DNA of 64,000 nt, taken from NCBI RefSeq assembly GCF_032854445.1, contig NC_088300.1, positions 25,093,608 through 25,157,607 of the forward strand. The letters are read 5' to 3'. Shown one piece after another: positions 29,101-44,100 of the stretch (positions are counted from its first letter, which is position 1; every line of letters begins with the position of its first letter). A program made the translations under genes and the position numbers. The notes beneath the pieces are model-generated. The model saw only the letters and a program-made list of their open reading frames with translations. It was not told the origin of the DNA and did no database searches. Source of the DNA: Liolophura sinensis (lineage: Eukaryota > Mollusca > Polyplacophora > Chitonida > Chitonidae).

Positions 29101-32100
29101 TCATTTGACCAGAATTATGTCAGATTTGTTTTGAATTAGGAGTCAGGGTCTTTGTCCGCTTAAGTTTATGACACATTACACAGGGCTAGGAGAGCATATT
29201 AAAGTCACCAGCCTTTTGAAGTACATACATTTGGCTTCTTGCATTAACTGTAAGTTAATAATATATCTGTATTTTATTGCACTTTAACTAGAACTACAAG
29301 AGCTCTGATATGTACAAACATACAATATATTAATGCATATGAACAGGACATAACCCCAGTTTTGTGGGAAGGTTTTGTTGTCAAAGTCTTGCTGATATTG
29401 ATCACATTTTTGTCTCAGGTGACGACAGTAGAGGAACGGGCTGCTGTAGAGACGGCAGCTGTCTCTCTTTTCTCACAGGTCATCTTCTGCCACATGGCCA
29501 ATCAGCATCTCTTTGCCAAAGTTCTCTGTGATGTCATCAAAGGTCAAGGAGAGGTCAAAACTGGTGAGGCATATTTCTGTAAAATGGTACTCTGTTCTGT
29601 AGCAGTCCAAATACCAGTCAGGAAAGCTTTTAAGGACTATTATGAGTTTGTGGATGTGCAAATGTCCAAAAAGGACAGGAAAGACCCTTTCTTATGAAAA
29701 AGGAAGGTTTAGGAAACAAGTACACATCATATAAGTGCAAATTTTAAGTTAGATGTTTAAGGCACATACCTGCGAAAGAAATTCAGAATTTTTAAGTTGG
29801 TTTAGCTATATGCAAAAATGAGTTGCTTTGGACTCCTAAATAAACCCCCATGAGTCTATATTTTCCGAAAAATGTCAGTTATGGGGAAATCCGTCACTGG
29901 TCCAAACTGTCCACCCGACGAGATAACATGCAAATGAGGCAGTGCAAAGATTTCCAGCTTGCAACCTTGGCTTGTGGATCGCACATGTAAACAATAGGAT
30001 GGATTAAAAGTGAATTAAAACTCTGGTAAACCAGATACAATCTTCCTGTCTAGCGATAATGTTTTATAAGGTATTTGTAATTCCCAGCAATCTGTATGGC
30101 AGAACTGAAGTTATATGGTAGACAGCATAATCACATCACAATACCGTGTCTGCCATTTCAAGTTTACTGAACACCTGCCGTCATCTAGACAACATGGGGA
30201 GGTCATCTAGACACATCGAGTGAGTTGATGGTCAAAGGGAAACCCCGAATAAATTTGAACATGCAATTGTTCACTGAAAGTCAGATACATGTCAGCAGAC
30301 ATTTGGAAGTCTAGACTTCATGAAGATCATGTCAGAAATAGCAGCCCAAGTGTTTGATGTTGGCATTATGTCCCTTTAACTTTTCTGTAGTATAAATCAC
30401 TGTAGAGTAGCAATGGGGGCCTCTGTTGCTGAGTGGTTAGCGTAGGGCAGCGGTCACTGAAGAGCCTCTCACCAATGTGGTAACAGTGAGTTGGGAACAT
30501 ATGTCAGCAACCTGCCATAATGTTGTGTGAAATATTCTTGAGTACAGCGTAAACCACCAAATAAATATTATAAAAAAAATAAGAGTTGCAGTGTGTGTCT
30601 TGACGTCAGTAGATCATTTGAGACTCCAGTGAAATTGAGAGAGTGTATTCAAACTCATCACTAAGGTGTATTGTTTCCCTTCAGGTGTGATAAGCTCTGC
30701 CTCTCCTCTGTCCGGCTTCACTCGCCGCCTTTTCCTACAAGTGTTACTGGAGGATGAGAAGTTATTGGTGGCCATACAGACCACGTCTAAACAGTTCCGC
30801 TGGGAGATTAACAAGATCAACAGCCACATCCAGCACCCTAAGTTTGGGGCAGGACGCCTCTACCGGACCATGGTGACCAGTCTGCAGTCAACCTGTGGTC
30901 AGGTCATTTCCAAGGTCTCGGGTAAGCCAGGTTTGTCTCCCCTTGGCTTTTCAACCTTTGCTTACCATGCTTCTTCTCATTTTGGACCTATTTAACTGGT
31001 TTACCCCATGAAACTGTCCTGAAAAGTTGAACTTATTTTGACCTTACATATTAATAATATATGATGTACCAGAACGATATGAATAATTTGACATCAACAG
31101 ATCTGATGTTAACATTCTGGTCTGATATATTTAGAACTGTTAAGGACCACACATATTAGTGGTCCTGTAAAATGAGAAGAAATATGGTATAATATACCAT
31201 ATGGTACTCTCTGTGAGTGAAATTTTGACTCAACCTTCTCAAAATATACCTAAACCAATCTCTCTCTTCCCATCGGATATTAAAAACCTAGCTTGTTTTA
31301 CTTACCTTCCTAAAATTTCTAGTAGACTTAAAAAGTGTTTCGTTAAGTATCCGTTCCTTAAAAAATATTTTTTGATGAAAGTTGTCTATCTGAACTGTTC
31401 TAATACGGTGTGATGTGTCTTCAAAGGGATTTCTTATTTATACCTATGATGGCTTTGATATGTGAAATCCCGATCAATCTTTTCCACATTTTAAATGGAA
31501 GTTTATTCATTCAGTCAAGTTCATTACTCACTGTTGACGAGCTGTATGTTGATCTTAAATCTTTCAACTCTCATTAATGCTTTTCATTTGCTTGAATTGG
31601 TCTGTTGCGCTAGGACTTGAGTAAATGTGTTGCTTTATGTTCTCTCTGCCTTGTCACAAGCAGATACGCCCACCCTGACAGCAAGCATCATGGAACAGCA
31701 GGAGAAGAAGAGAACTGAGGACCCCAAAAAGGACACCAGTGAGCTGGGCATGGAGGTGGTTGAGTACCTGTCTACTGCTGCAGGTGGGTTATACTGCTAA
31801 AACTACCTTCATTGATCTCAAATTTCGCCCACAAAGCTTCATTTTTAGAGGTTAATAAATATCACAAAATATGATTTTTGGTGCTGAAATTCTCCAGTAG
31901 AATATCATCCCAGGTTCCCAATAACCCTCAAGACACCTTTTTAAACTTAATAGAATCCTCAGAATCAGGAAAAGTATGGACAAAATTTACGGGAATTTAG
32001 GGTACAAGTGTAGTGTAGGGTAAATGGCATGCCTCTATTCCGTGTAGCGTTAATTCCACAGCTGATAAAAGTATGGATGTGAAAGCACAAGGTTTGTCAT

Positions 32101-35100
32101 CATTCTAGTTAGATGATTTCGTTATTCAACTATTGATATGAATAAAATGACTCATATATATGTGTTATTGAACGCTGCAATTTAGATAGGAGAATGCACC
32201 ATACCCTCTTTCTTGTCAAATTGGGGCTGCTCATATTAGCCAACATATATGTAATTCTTACAGGAATATTGAGTTTCTTTTTTTTCTCATGGCTAGACCA
32301 TCTAATGCACAATATACTCATATCTTTACTTTTCCAAAAGGCTGGTAAAGAAATGTAATATTCTACTTTCAACACTACTATCGTCGTCATATGACTAAAA
32401 AAGTGTTAAGTATGACGTTAAACCCCAAGCACTCTCTCACCCAACATTACTAATATCTGTCCCAACTTTTAGGAGAATTAGGGTACATGTATTAGTTATT
32501 AAACCATCAGACGTATGTTTGTGACATAAAACCCTATACTGCTTATGGCATGTACATTGTTTAAAGGCACAGAAGGATGAAAGAACTGCCATTGAAGGTC
32601 ATGACATAGACGTGTCATTCCTCTTGTGTATATAGTTTGACATTCAATAAGGCATGGCTGCAGCTGGTTACATTTGTAAGAAAGTGATCAGTTCACTTAC
32701 AGGAACTGTGATGAATAATTCATTAAAAGTTGTGTTGTTTTTTGTTGTTTTTTTTTGTTCATTTTGTTTATATTACATGTAGGCACAGTATGCCTTTCAC
32801 AGCCAGCTGATTTACAAGAAGTTCAAAATTTTCTTATGTGAAGGGGTCTGAAAGGTTGTCCCCAAAGTACATTACAGTTGTCCAGATGTACTAAACAAAG
32901 ATCATTGTGTGCTTATATAGGTGTATCAGCAAAGGAGAGAAGAGAAAAAAGCCCTGCCCAGAAGAATTTGCCCCCACGACCCCCATCAAGGAGAGGGCGA
33001 CACACAGCAGAGGTGCTAGCTGCGGAACTCAACATCCCCACTCTCTCTCTGCATCATGAACTCATACCCAGTAGGTCCACACTCTTGCTGTATATCCAGG
33101 GTTAGGGTTAGGAGGTCTTGCTGATCACAGCCTTACAGTCCAACCCAAACACAGGGTATCAGAGTTTGGCAATTTTTATTATGTGTCATTTATGGTCATC
33201 GCTATATCATCACTGTTTGGCAACACATACGTGACCAACGGAAGTTTGAAACGTCCACAATCACAGTTAAGACCCACAAGGTGCTCTCTGTTAATTGAGG
33301 CGAGTTTCAGAACTGTTCTTAAACTACTTAATCTTGGAGATTAATGATTTATGAAGTGAAACCAAAATTTCTTGCAATTTCAAGGAAGCCTTGGGAATTT
33401 ATTTTCGTCTGAAAAGCAACTGAAGAGAAGTGTTGGAAAGCCTCGTAGAACTGAGAGATTTTGATGACTATTCTGTCCGTCATTCTTTTAAGTTGTATTC
33501 TCCAAGATGCATGAATTTTCAGAAACTAGATTGTGGGCTCCCATGGCGAGAGACTGTCAGTAAACTGCCCAATCAAGTCAACTCTACTGTTGAACCATTT
33601 ACACACAGTGTTGAGTGCCAGGAATAATCATAAATTGAAAAGCCAGCTAACCATATTGAAAATATTCTTGCCAGGATATTCCTGTGTTCAGTTTGGGCTT
33701 TACACATCGGTATTGATGGGTGGAAAAAGTATACTACTTACTATGAACTGAAAGACTTAATACAGAGTTCCCACTGATCCTTGAAATTCCTACAAGTGTT
33801 TGGAATTTGTTGAAGGTTTTTCCAAGTACCTGATTTTTTTAATGTCAAGTATCACATTTTGTTAGGGACCATCCCCATAAATCGTTTGCATCAGGTTCAG
33901 TTAAAATGAATGAAATGAACGAACACTCAAACAATGGGTGTCAAGGGTGTAGATCTGATTTGTTTCTTCAGAGAAAAAAAGAACAAACGAATCCAAACAA
34001 TTTATGGGGACGGTCCCTTAGTTCTAACTGAATCCATAACTAAACTTCCAAAATAGTATCCATTGATCACCACATGAAAATTTGTTCTTGTTAAAAGCTC
34101 GGTAGCCATTGAAAGCATTGTAATTAAGTCATTTGATCATTTTGAAAAACATTGCCTTTCAGTGATGGTATCCCTGTAAATAGTAACATTGGCTTTATGC
34201 TGCAGAGTGCGAACCAGCTTCCACGGCATTCAAAACCTCATTCACAGTTGGTTAACACCCTTGTGTTCTTGACTTCAGGACAACCACTGCCCAGTGAGCT
34301 AACTCTGTCCCAGCTGCTGACCCTCCTGTATCAACATGGACTGGCCCAGGGCTGCTCCTCCCTGGAGTTTACAATGAAGCTGTCCCGCAAGAGGATTGCT
34401 GGGTCCTCATCTACATCCATCAACTCAGATCCAGGTATGTTGGTAGACTTGTGCTACTCAGGTTGATGTAGTAGGGAAAAATTTGGTTTGGACGAGACAT
34501 CTCAAAATATCTGAACTGAAAGTGTCATAGATAAGATTTTTTTGCAGGGAGATTGGAGGGAAGCTTTCAGTATTATATTAACAGAGAACAGAAGTGACTG
34601 GTTGGTAACTTCTTGCTTGTGCAGTACATGAAGAACAGAAGTGTACATGAGATATGTGGAAGACAAATGGTCACCTTGAGGCTACTGCTCTATGTGGTGT
34701 GTGTTAAACATGAAGAAGTTTGAATTTGCTACAGGTAGATAAATTACCTTAGACACTGTTTCCTCCACCCATACACCTGACTGCCATCCTATACATCTGA
34801 ATGAAAAAGATTGGAGTTAAACATGAGTAAAATACGTAAAATAAATAAAGTAATGAATGTTTTAGAAACACTTCGAATCCTTATCAAAGATTGTGCAACC
34901 TGTATACATTTATCTACTTATCTGTATGTATGTCACTGTTGTTCACAGAAGAGTCCTACGAGTCAGAGGAGGTTGACCTGGACCGTCTACCAGATGACCT
35001 GCTACTGGAGACCCCAGCATGTCAGTCTGCCCTGCACGTATTTGCCAGCGTGGGTGGCCTGGCCCTTCTGGCAGAGCACCTGCCCCTCCTCTATCCTGAG

Positions 35101-38100
35101 ATCACGAGACAGGCCACTGTGGGGGAGACGGAACACAACAGTGCGGGCGACATGATCGGCTCAGACTGGGTCACGGTGGAACCCTCAGATGACTATTATG
35201 AGGTGGGTGGTAGAACTTGCTTGTGTGAGCTCACCACATTACACTGCATGGCACTCAACACAATTCAGTTATAAGAATTTTAAAAAATCATGAATACTAT
35301 CATATCATTGAACACACACAATTGATTTATTGTTTTTATTTGATTTGTGTTTTACACCGTACTCTGTGAAGCTTATACAACGGCGGCTGGCATTAGAGTG
35401 GGAGCAAACCAGGGTAACACAATTGATGAAGTGTGGTTGTTTTCACAGCTCAGTTTTCCCCACCCATAAACCTGATTTCTGTCACGTGAAATGTCCCTGT
35501 GTATGGTATAAAACAGGTCTTGAATTCTTAAAAAAATTTGCCATATGTATGAACTGGTACCAAACTATGTTTACCATGCTGATTGCCATAAACCACTAGC
35601 ATAAGGGAAAAATTCTTCAGCACGGTGTGAAACACCAATCAAGTAAGTTAATAGATGTTTAATGTGCTGTTTCTTTGTTTTTCAGCCCTTCTATGAACCA
35701 ATGTCACCTGCACCACAGTCCAACTCGCGGCCAACAAAGCAGGCCCCTGCTGCTCTACCCACCATTCCTCCCCACTCCCTGGTGGCATTTGGGCTCTTCC
35801 TGCGGTTGCCAGGATATGCTGAGGTTCTGTTGAAGGAGAGGAAGAAGGCCCAGTGTTTGTTACGACTGGTTCTGGGAGTGACCGATGATGGAGATGGAGG
35901 TAAATCTTTCTGTGCATATCAGTCTGAGGAAAAAAAACAATGTAAATTTAACTGTTATGTTATTTTTTTTTATGTTAAACACATGTAGTGCTTGTCAACA
36001 GGCATGGGATTTGTCTTGAAAGAATTCCTCATTTTTTGTCCAAAGATTTGAGGGGGGGGTGGAATTTGGATGTACCATAGATTAATAATGCCTGAAACGA
36101 CAAAGTGATCAGGTGTGTTAGTTGTTTTTTCATCCCAGCGTCACTAAATTAATTTAGTCATTCACATGTACACGTATAATGCTAAGAATAATTTTTTTTT
36201 TTTTTTTCAATTTCCCTTGAAGTTATCTTTCAAAATGTTGACATACATGTGATATGTTACAATAGCTTGGAGCTTGGTTCAGGTAGGAGCTAATGCCTGA
36301 AACACATTCTTTAAATTTTGTCTGTACGTTATTGCAACGATTTTGTTCTTGACTGCAGGTGAATCAGTGTAAATATTTTTTCCTGCCCTATTTTAGGTCA
36401 CATCTTGACCTCCCCCATAGCTGGCTCTTTGCCCACCCTCCCATTCCATGTGCTGAAAACCCTCTTTGACGTGACAGCCCCTAGCACAGATGACGGTGTC
36501 CTGCTGAGGAGGATGACTCTGGAGATTGGAGCTCTTCACCTGATCTTGGCCTGTCTGTCAGTCCTCAGTCACCATGCCCCTCGCTCCGCCCCACCTGTAC
36601 AGAATGAGGTATGGCTGGTTCAAGTTAGAATGATAGCAATGGGAGCGCTCCCAAGGGACATAACTCCTTGTAAATTAGTTTGTGAATGGGTATGATCACT
36701 CGACATCCTACCTCTACTTGCCTATTCCAAGCTGTGTATAAAAACCCCATGCTCTGCTGTTACACTGCAGTGCAAGTGACATGATTCTGCTTTAGGAGCT
36801 CAATTACACATAAAACAATGACACATTAGAGAAAATAACAAAGACGTACACAGCTTGGACTGATTTGATTTATGCGGGCAATGTTCCCTACTAACAGTCC
36901 CGGTTTTGCACGTGGGGGATTTGCATGTGTTGCAATCACGCTGACAAACAAAAGGTTATTTTAACATTTGAATACTAGTTAAGCAAAAGTGCTCCAAGAT
37001 GGCTGTTAAAAAAGATAATGCAAACCTTTCATTGGATGTCACTGCTACTCATAAAGAAACTGGATTTTCATCTGAGGAGTTGATTACAGCTACTGTCATG
37101 TCGTGTAAGTTTAACACGTCCTGCCTTGGGATATAGCAAATTCGATTGATTATTGCCAAAAGTTGACTTGTAGAAGAGAGTACCACACCCAGAAACTACT
37201 TCATTGTTGACATGTACCTTGATGCACATAATTTTAAGTATGGGAGACAAAAAAATTATTGATTTTGTACCACCTAAATTCTTTGTTTTTTTTTTGTTTT
37301 GTTTTTTTCAGAAATCTAGTGAGCAAATTCTGTGATACTACTTTAATAAACTATATTTTCTATTCTACCTTGTACAGACGGTGAGTACCCCTACCAACAA
37401 CACGACGACCCCAGTAACAGAGGAGAAGACGCACCATTACTGGGCTAAGGGCACAGGGTTCGGGACAGGTTCCACCACTTCCAGCTGGGACGCGGAGCAG
37501 GCCTTATTGAGGCAGAAGAGTGAGGAAGAACATGTCACCTGTCTCCTACAGGTAAAATTGTTGCTCTTTCCTACATATCTCTACAAGTATTTATACAAGA
37601 ATGGTGGAGATTTTGCAGAGGTACTGAAGTAGGCTATACTAGAGATTTTGGGGCAAGAATTGATCAGCGGATATGCAGTTAAATGTTTGCAATCATTTTG
37701 AAATAACCTAAACAATTACCTTTCATAACATATCAGCCTAGTCTGTGCACGAGTTACCATTCCAAATGTATAATTAAGTTGATAAACTTTATTAAGCGGG
37801 TCACATTGTATTAACTTTTTCAACTTTTTAAAACCATAAATAGTACAGGCATGACTCTGCTATGTACTGAAAAATGAAATAATTTGAACCATCATTGGTA
37901 CAGAAAATTTGATTTGATGAATGAATATGGATTTTTGCTAAAAAATCTCCAGTACAGGCTTTTTAATTTTTTATTGGATTGGCTTGCATATGACTTAATG
38001 GGGATTCATAGTAAAAGTTAGATACACTAATGTTCTGATGAAATGAATATTTTCACTCTAATTCTGTCTGTAAATACTCAATACTGATTATGGCTTTATG

Positions 38101-41100
38101 CCTCTTTCTAGTATTCTAGCCATATCATTGTCACTTTGAAGTTTTGAAGTTTCATTTCTGTGATTATGAAAGGAAATTTTAATTTTGGGGGAATTAATTC
38201 ATATTTATAGATGATAAGAAAGTGTTTTTTGATATTCCAAGTACAAGTATGTAATTTGGATACTTTTGTTTTTAAAAATACATGTACTCTGCTTTGCAGG
38301 TCTTGGGCAGTTACATCAACTCAGGGGGAACAATTCCCAAAGGCTTTCAGTCAGGCTCAAGCTCTGAAGAACCAGACGACAAGAGTTGTCTCCCTGCTGT
38401 AGTCCCAGAACTGCTGACCCAGTCCTGTCTAGTGCCAGCGATCTGCTCATACCTGCGTAATGACTCTGTCCTGGACATGGCACGCCATGTACCCCTGTAC
38501 CGTGCTCTGTTAGAACTGTTACGTGGCCTGGCTGTGTGCCCATCCCTGGTGCCTTTACTACTGCCCCTAGACAAGGAGGATTCCGGCTCCTCCATAGGGG
38601 TTCTCCTGGAAAAGATGAAGGGCTGTGTGGACACATATGCCTCCAGGCTTAAGTGAGTCAAATGTTTTTGTTGCCACCTTTGTATAATGATGTTTGGTTG
38701 ATACTTTCATACATCGCGGCCACTTTCACATCACTGTGTACATGTAATTCAATTATTCATGACTTCTGTCCGTATTCTGAGACTTTATTATGCTATTATT
38801 TATTAAGTCCCCCATACAGTTATGAGAAAGGGCTTTGTGAAAGGGGCCTCAGAATTACAGTGGTGAATTATTCAATCCTCACAAACCCTTGAAGTGTTGT
38901 TATAGCAGGTTGTGAAGTTCACTCTATGTTATAAAAATACAATTGCTATTCAGGTGCAAAAACATTATATCTGAAACATTCCTGAAGCTTTGTCGTTTTA
39001 ATAAGATATTGTGCTGGCACTATTCTTCTGCCTCTTTGCAAACCAGCTTTCCGTCATGTGACTGAGGATTAGTAGAAACATTTGGTTATTTTCATCTTGA
39101 TGTCTGTTGTGTGGTTTCAGGTCTAACAAGTCCAAGGGAGGTAATGGGAGTGGTGGAGGGGGAGGTAGTCATGAGGAAGAGGAGGAGAACGAGGGGCTGG
39201 CTCTGCTGATACCAGATATACAGGAGACAGCCAGAATTGTGCAGGTGTCCACTGACAGGCTCAAGGATAACTCGGGTAATACTGTGGTGTACTACTTTGT
39301 ATATCAGATAAATGGTGTACAAGGTCATGATTTATTTAGCATTCACTAGAACAAACACAAGGTGCAAGTTCAAGCCTGACTTTGGTCAGAGAAATTGTAG
39401 ATTCTCCCTCACATTGTTCACTGGGCCTTAGTGGCGAAATTTGGTGAACAGTTCTTGTGTGTATGTTTGCATAGTCTAATGTTTGTTGACTGGTAAAGAC
39501 TGCTGGCCTTCCACCAGTATGGCATCCAAGTGTATATACATCACAGGTGGGAAAGTTTGTCAGTAGCTTGCTGAAGTTCATTGGTTTACTCTGGGCATTC
39601 CCGTTTCCTCTGACAGCCATATTGTAATTGAAAATTTTCTCTGTATGCTGTTAAACAGCAGTCAAATTGTACATGTAAATGGTTAATTCTGTTGGAAAAC
39701 TGAGGGTGGTGAAAGTCAGAGTACATATTAGGAGATTTTTGCCATGGCTACCATCGGAAATGTACACTGCTTACTGAAAGTCATCAGGCTTGCCATGACC
39801 AGTGTAAATGCATGCAGAAACAGTTTATATCAGTTCCAAACATTTAATAGATTTTTTACAGTTCAGTTGAATAATTGGAAGTAAGCTTGACCTGATTTAA
39901 TATATTGCAATGTATATGTAACAGAAAAGTGGTGTACCCTAAAGACAGGTCTGTAAGCTGTATCAACAACTCTTTTGTTTGCCCTCAGATGAAATGGCTG
40001 ATTGTGGAAGTGAGTCTGACAGCAAGGGAGGCTCCAAGCGTAAACGTAATGAGACTGCTGATGAGCGATACATCAACACCATGAAGGAGCTTCAATTCGG
40101 TGAGTTCACACATTCATGCTGATGGGAAGCTTTACCAGCCTTTTACACAGTTACAAAATGCAACACACAGTTGTGTAATGGTACATTACTGTGTTGCATT
40201 CACAGCACACTTTCGTAAAAATGGTACAGATGAGGAAAAAAGAATTAGCACTTGGCATCTTTTGGATTAAATGCAGCCTATTTACTCCATTCTGCTTGAG
40301 TTTATAAATGGTCATTTATTCATTTTTTCTGACCTGTGTACCAGTGCAGATTACAAAGTGAGTCATTGGTAATCAGGTTGCCTGATCATAGAGGTGTTCC
40401 GAAGGTATGGGTGTGCTGTATAAAACTTTGTTCTGGGCAGCTTCATTTGCCCTTCCAGAACACTTGAGAATTTATCAGTCTGTGGATTTAATGAAATTAA
40501 TTGTCCGAGTTTTTTTTGCATATTGCATGCTCATTTATCATAAATCACGAAAAGCATTCGATACTCATAATATTCATAACCTGTGGATTTAATACACGTT
40601 TGACTTGCTTTTTATCTACAGATACTTATGAAATGGTGGTGGATGAAGGAAATGGCATAAAGTTTACATTGAACCATCATTATGAGTCTAATGTGAAGGC
40701 GACCGGGGATGTGAACAACCCTGCTAGGGCGAGGCGGCTGGCCCAGGAGGCTGTCACCCTTTCCACATCTCTGCCCTTGTCAGCCAGCAGCAGTGTGTTT
40801 GTCAGGTGTGACGAGGAGAGGCTTGATGTCATGAAGGTAAGCTCTCTTCTACTTTTGGGAGGCGATAGATCCAGGGTCAATCCTGGGTCGGGTCTCACCT
40901 GAGACCTTAAAAGAGGAAGTTGTTGCGCAACAACTGGTTGGCTCATATCAGTATAGTGGTTCGAGCGGGCCGGCTTACTTGCCTTTGCTAAGTCATCTCT
41001 GTGAAGCAGCACTGGATAAAAGAGTGGCGGAAATCCGCCCTGCAACAAGGAGGCACATTATATGCACTTTAAGGACTCCTTTGTCATCATATGACTAAAA

Positions 41101-44100
41101 AATTGATAAGTACTATGTTAAACCCCATGCACTCACTCACTCACTCTTAGTTTTACAGCTATTGTACTTGTTAGATATTAGAGTATGGCCGGATTGCCTA
41201 TTGTATTCAACTTGATATTACTTGTACATATATCGTGTGGAAATGAGTATTTCAGAATTGGGGCAAAAATACAATGAACCTTTGTAGGTCAGAAAGTATA
41301 CCTAGAAAGCTTGAGAGTTAATCGAATACAGGTACATTTTTGTGTTGGTATTTTAACATTTATGAGCTTTTGGTCATTTTAAAGATATACAGATAGCAAA
41401 TGTATTTGCTACACAGATGAATTATTAAAGGCTCATGTCAAATTACTGAGTACTGAAATGAGGAATGTTTTTCCTGAGAGTTTTGTCTTTGTGTTAGATC
41501 CTTGGTGGATATTCTGAAAGAGCACCGTGAATCTATACATGTACCTTTTCTGCAGGTAAAATTATTACATCAATAATTCATCAAATATAGGTTTGAAAAA
41601 GAGACTGTGTCCATAATTAGGACAGGCAGTAAGGTCCATGAAGAATGATTTGTATTTCTTTGCGACATGTATCTGTCAAATCCATGGACAATGTTGTTTT
41701 TGCGGGAGTTCCTTTAGTTTCTCCTCTAAAACTTCCCTGTTATCATTATTATAATACAGCCGTAGCTTGACACTGAATTCTATTGCTTCTCCCAGGTGCT
41801 TATTACGGGTCCCAGTGGTACTCCGTATGCTAATGGAGGGTTTGAGTTTGATGTGTGTTTCCCTCAGGACTATCCCAACTCACCTCCAAACATCAATCTT
41901 GAGACCACAGGCAACCATACTGTCAGGTTCAACCCTAACCTCTATAATGATGGCAAGGTAAGGCACAGATGTTGATATTACCAATCCACTTTTGTAACAT
42001 AAATTATTCCAGATCAAAGCAAGAAAGGATTTTGTGGAATTTGTACAAGAAAAATAATTGATATGGTCAGTGTGCTCCATATCTACCTGTACAGAATAAT
42101 TGATTGTTTGACTAACAGGTAAAGATTTTCTCATTTCATTCTGTGTGGTAAAAATTTCTAAGTTTCAAAGCTGCTGTAATAAAGTAAAAGTATTATTGAA
42201 GTAGTAACAATGAATGTCTTAATATTTTTGATCTTGGATATACAAAAGTAAAATGATTTAGAATTATCTCTGAAAAGAACTCTTTGGCCCTGTTATTATG
42301 CTGAAAACAGGGTGTCCAAATAGCACCAGTTTTCTATTTCATGCGTCCAAGGGGGTAGCTGATTAACCGCATGCCCACCTTAAGCTTGAACATCGTCATG
42401 TGAGTTCAGTAGTCTCGAGTACAGCATAAAACCTAATCAAAGACAAAAAATTACATGTATATGATCATTTCTCCCAAACCTCCTCTGTCCATTGGTTAGG
42501 TATGCCTAAGTGTTCTCAACACCTGGCATGGTCGGCCAGAAGAGAAGTGGAACGCTCAAACCTCAAGTTTTTTACAGGTCAGTATGCAGAAGTCTGTCCA
42601 AATTTCTTTGCGTATTGCGTGCTCATTTATCAGGAAATACGAAAACCATTCCATACTCACATTTTTTTGTTTACTTCCACCCAATATGCAGTGCTTTAAG
42701 AGGAGATGATAAAGTTTTTCCCCATGATAGAGTCAAGTTTTTGACTCTATGCACTTGCTACAGTTTGAAATTGTCAGACTGCCAACAGACATGACAGAGG
42801 ATTATTAAAGTTGAAAACAGTCCAAAACTAATAGTGATGCTTGACTGTGTTAATCAAGAATGAATGACTGGGGTTGAAATACTGGTAATACCTGTTTAAT
42901 GTGCTTGAGTTATTTCGGCCATAATATAACTAGGAAAATTATTTTTTTAAAGGATTTTTTCAGTATTGTTTTGATTAAATATATAAAAATTAATTCCTGC
43001 TAACCCATCTTTGCAGTAAATCTGCGAAAATAAATTCCAGCAAATATTAAGTACTTTACAGTAGATGTAAAAACTCATTGTGACATGTTTGAATACATTA
43101 TTTCTCATGTAGTGATCAGGAGTTTCTGAACATTTAAATATTTGAATGCCAGAAAGTGACATTCCTAGCTGTAGATTGTTGTAAAGTTTCTTTCCGTTCA
43201 TGCCTGCTGTGATTACAAGCCTGCCCTGCTCTATTTCTGAAGGTGTTGGTGTCCATCCAGTCTCTTATCCTCGTCTCTGAACCTTACTTCAATGAACCCG
43301 GCTATGAGAGATCTCGAGGCACCCCGCCTGGCACAGCCAGCTCAAGGGAGTATGACGCTAACATCCGACAGGCCACGGTCAAGTGGGGCATGTTAGAGCA
43401 GCTCAGGAATCCCTCCCCGTGCTTTAAAGAGGTAAGCTGGTAGCTCCAGATGTCAGAAGTTACTGTTACTCATATAAGATATGAGGAATCAGTATCTGGG
43501 AGAAAAATATTTCCTTCGTTCTGACAGCAACTTACAAAATTTTTTACTTGTTCAAAGTTTTGCCTTTCCTGTGGCAAGATCTCTGAGTAAAATCTGATGA
43601 CAATTCATTAAAACAAGCCGTGGGTCTGAGTTCTAAGTTTGTGAAAGACAGTCCTAAAAAAAAACTGGCAATCTTTGAGTGGTTACCAAATTGTATGGCA
43701 GTTATGCAAAGAACTTCGGGGGCCGAAGGGGTTAACATGACAACACAGCACAATGACCAAGGAGCCTCTCACCAATGCGGTTGCTGTGAGTTCAAGTCCA
43801 AATACTGCTGGCTTCTTCTCTGGCCGTACATGAGAAGGTCTGCTAGCAACCTGCTGATGGTTGTGTCTGTCCTTTCACACTAATGCTGATGGCCATCGTA
43901 TAAGTGAAATATTCATGAGTGCAGTGTAAAACACCAATCACATGAATCAAATAAATCAAATAAATAAAAATAGAGCTTAGATCATGTTGATATTCAGTTT
44001 TTAGTTTTATAAGTTGATGGGAGCTTATGTTTCATGCTTTGTGTAAGAGTTTTGTCTGTGAACACATACGTATTTATATGCAGTTAAATGAGGTGACATT

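Noticed and set aside
34152-34278. 5' extension of the exon at 34279 in open frame
   Set aside because: The frame is open but not conserved, and a good acceptor (GACTTCAG) sits exactly where homology to QPLPSELTL begins.
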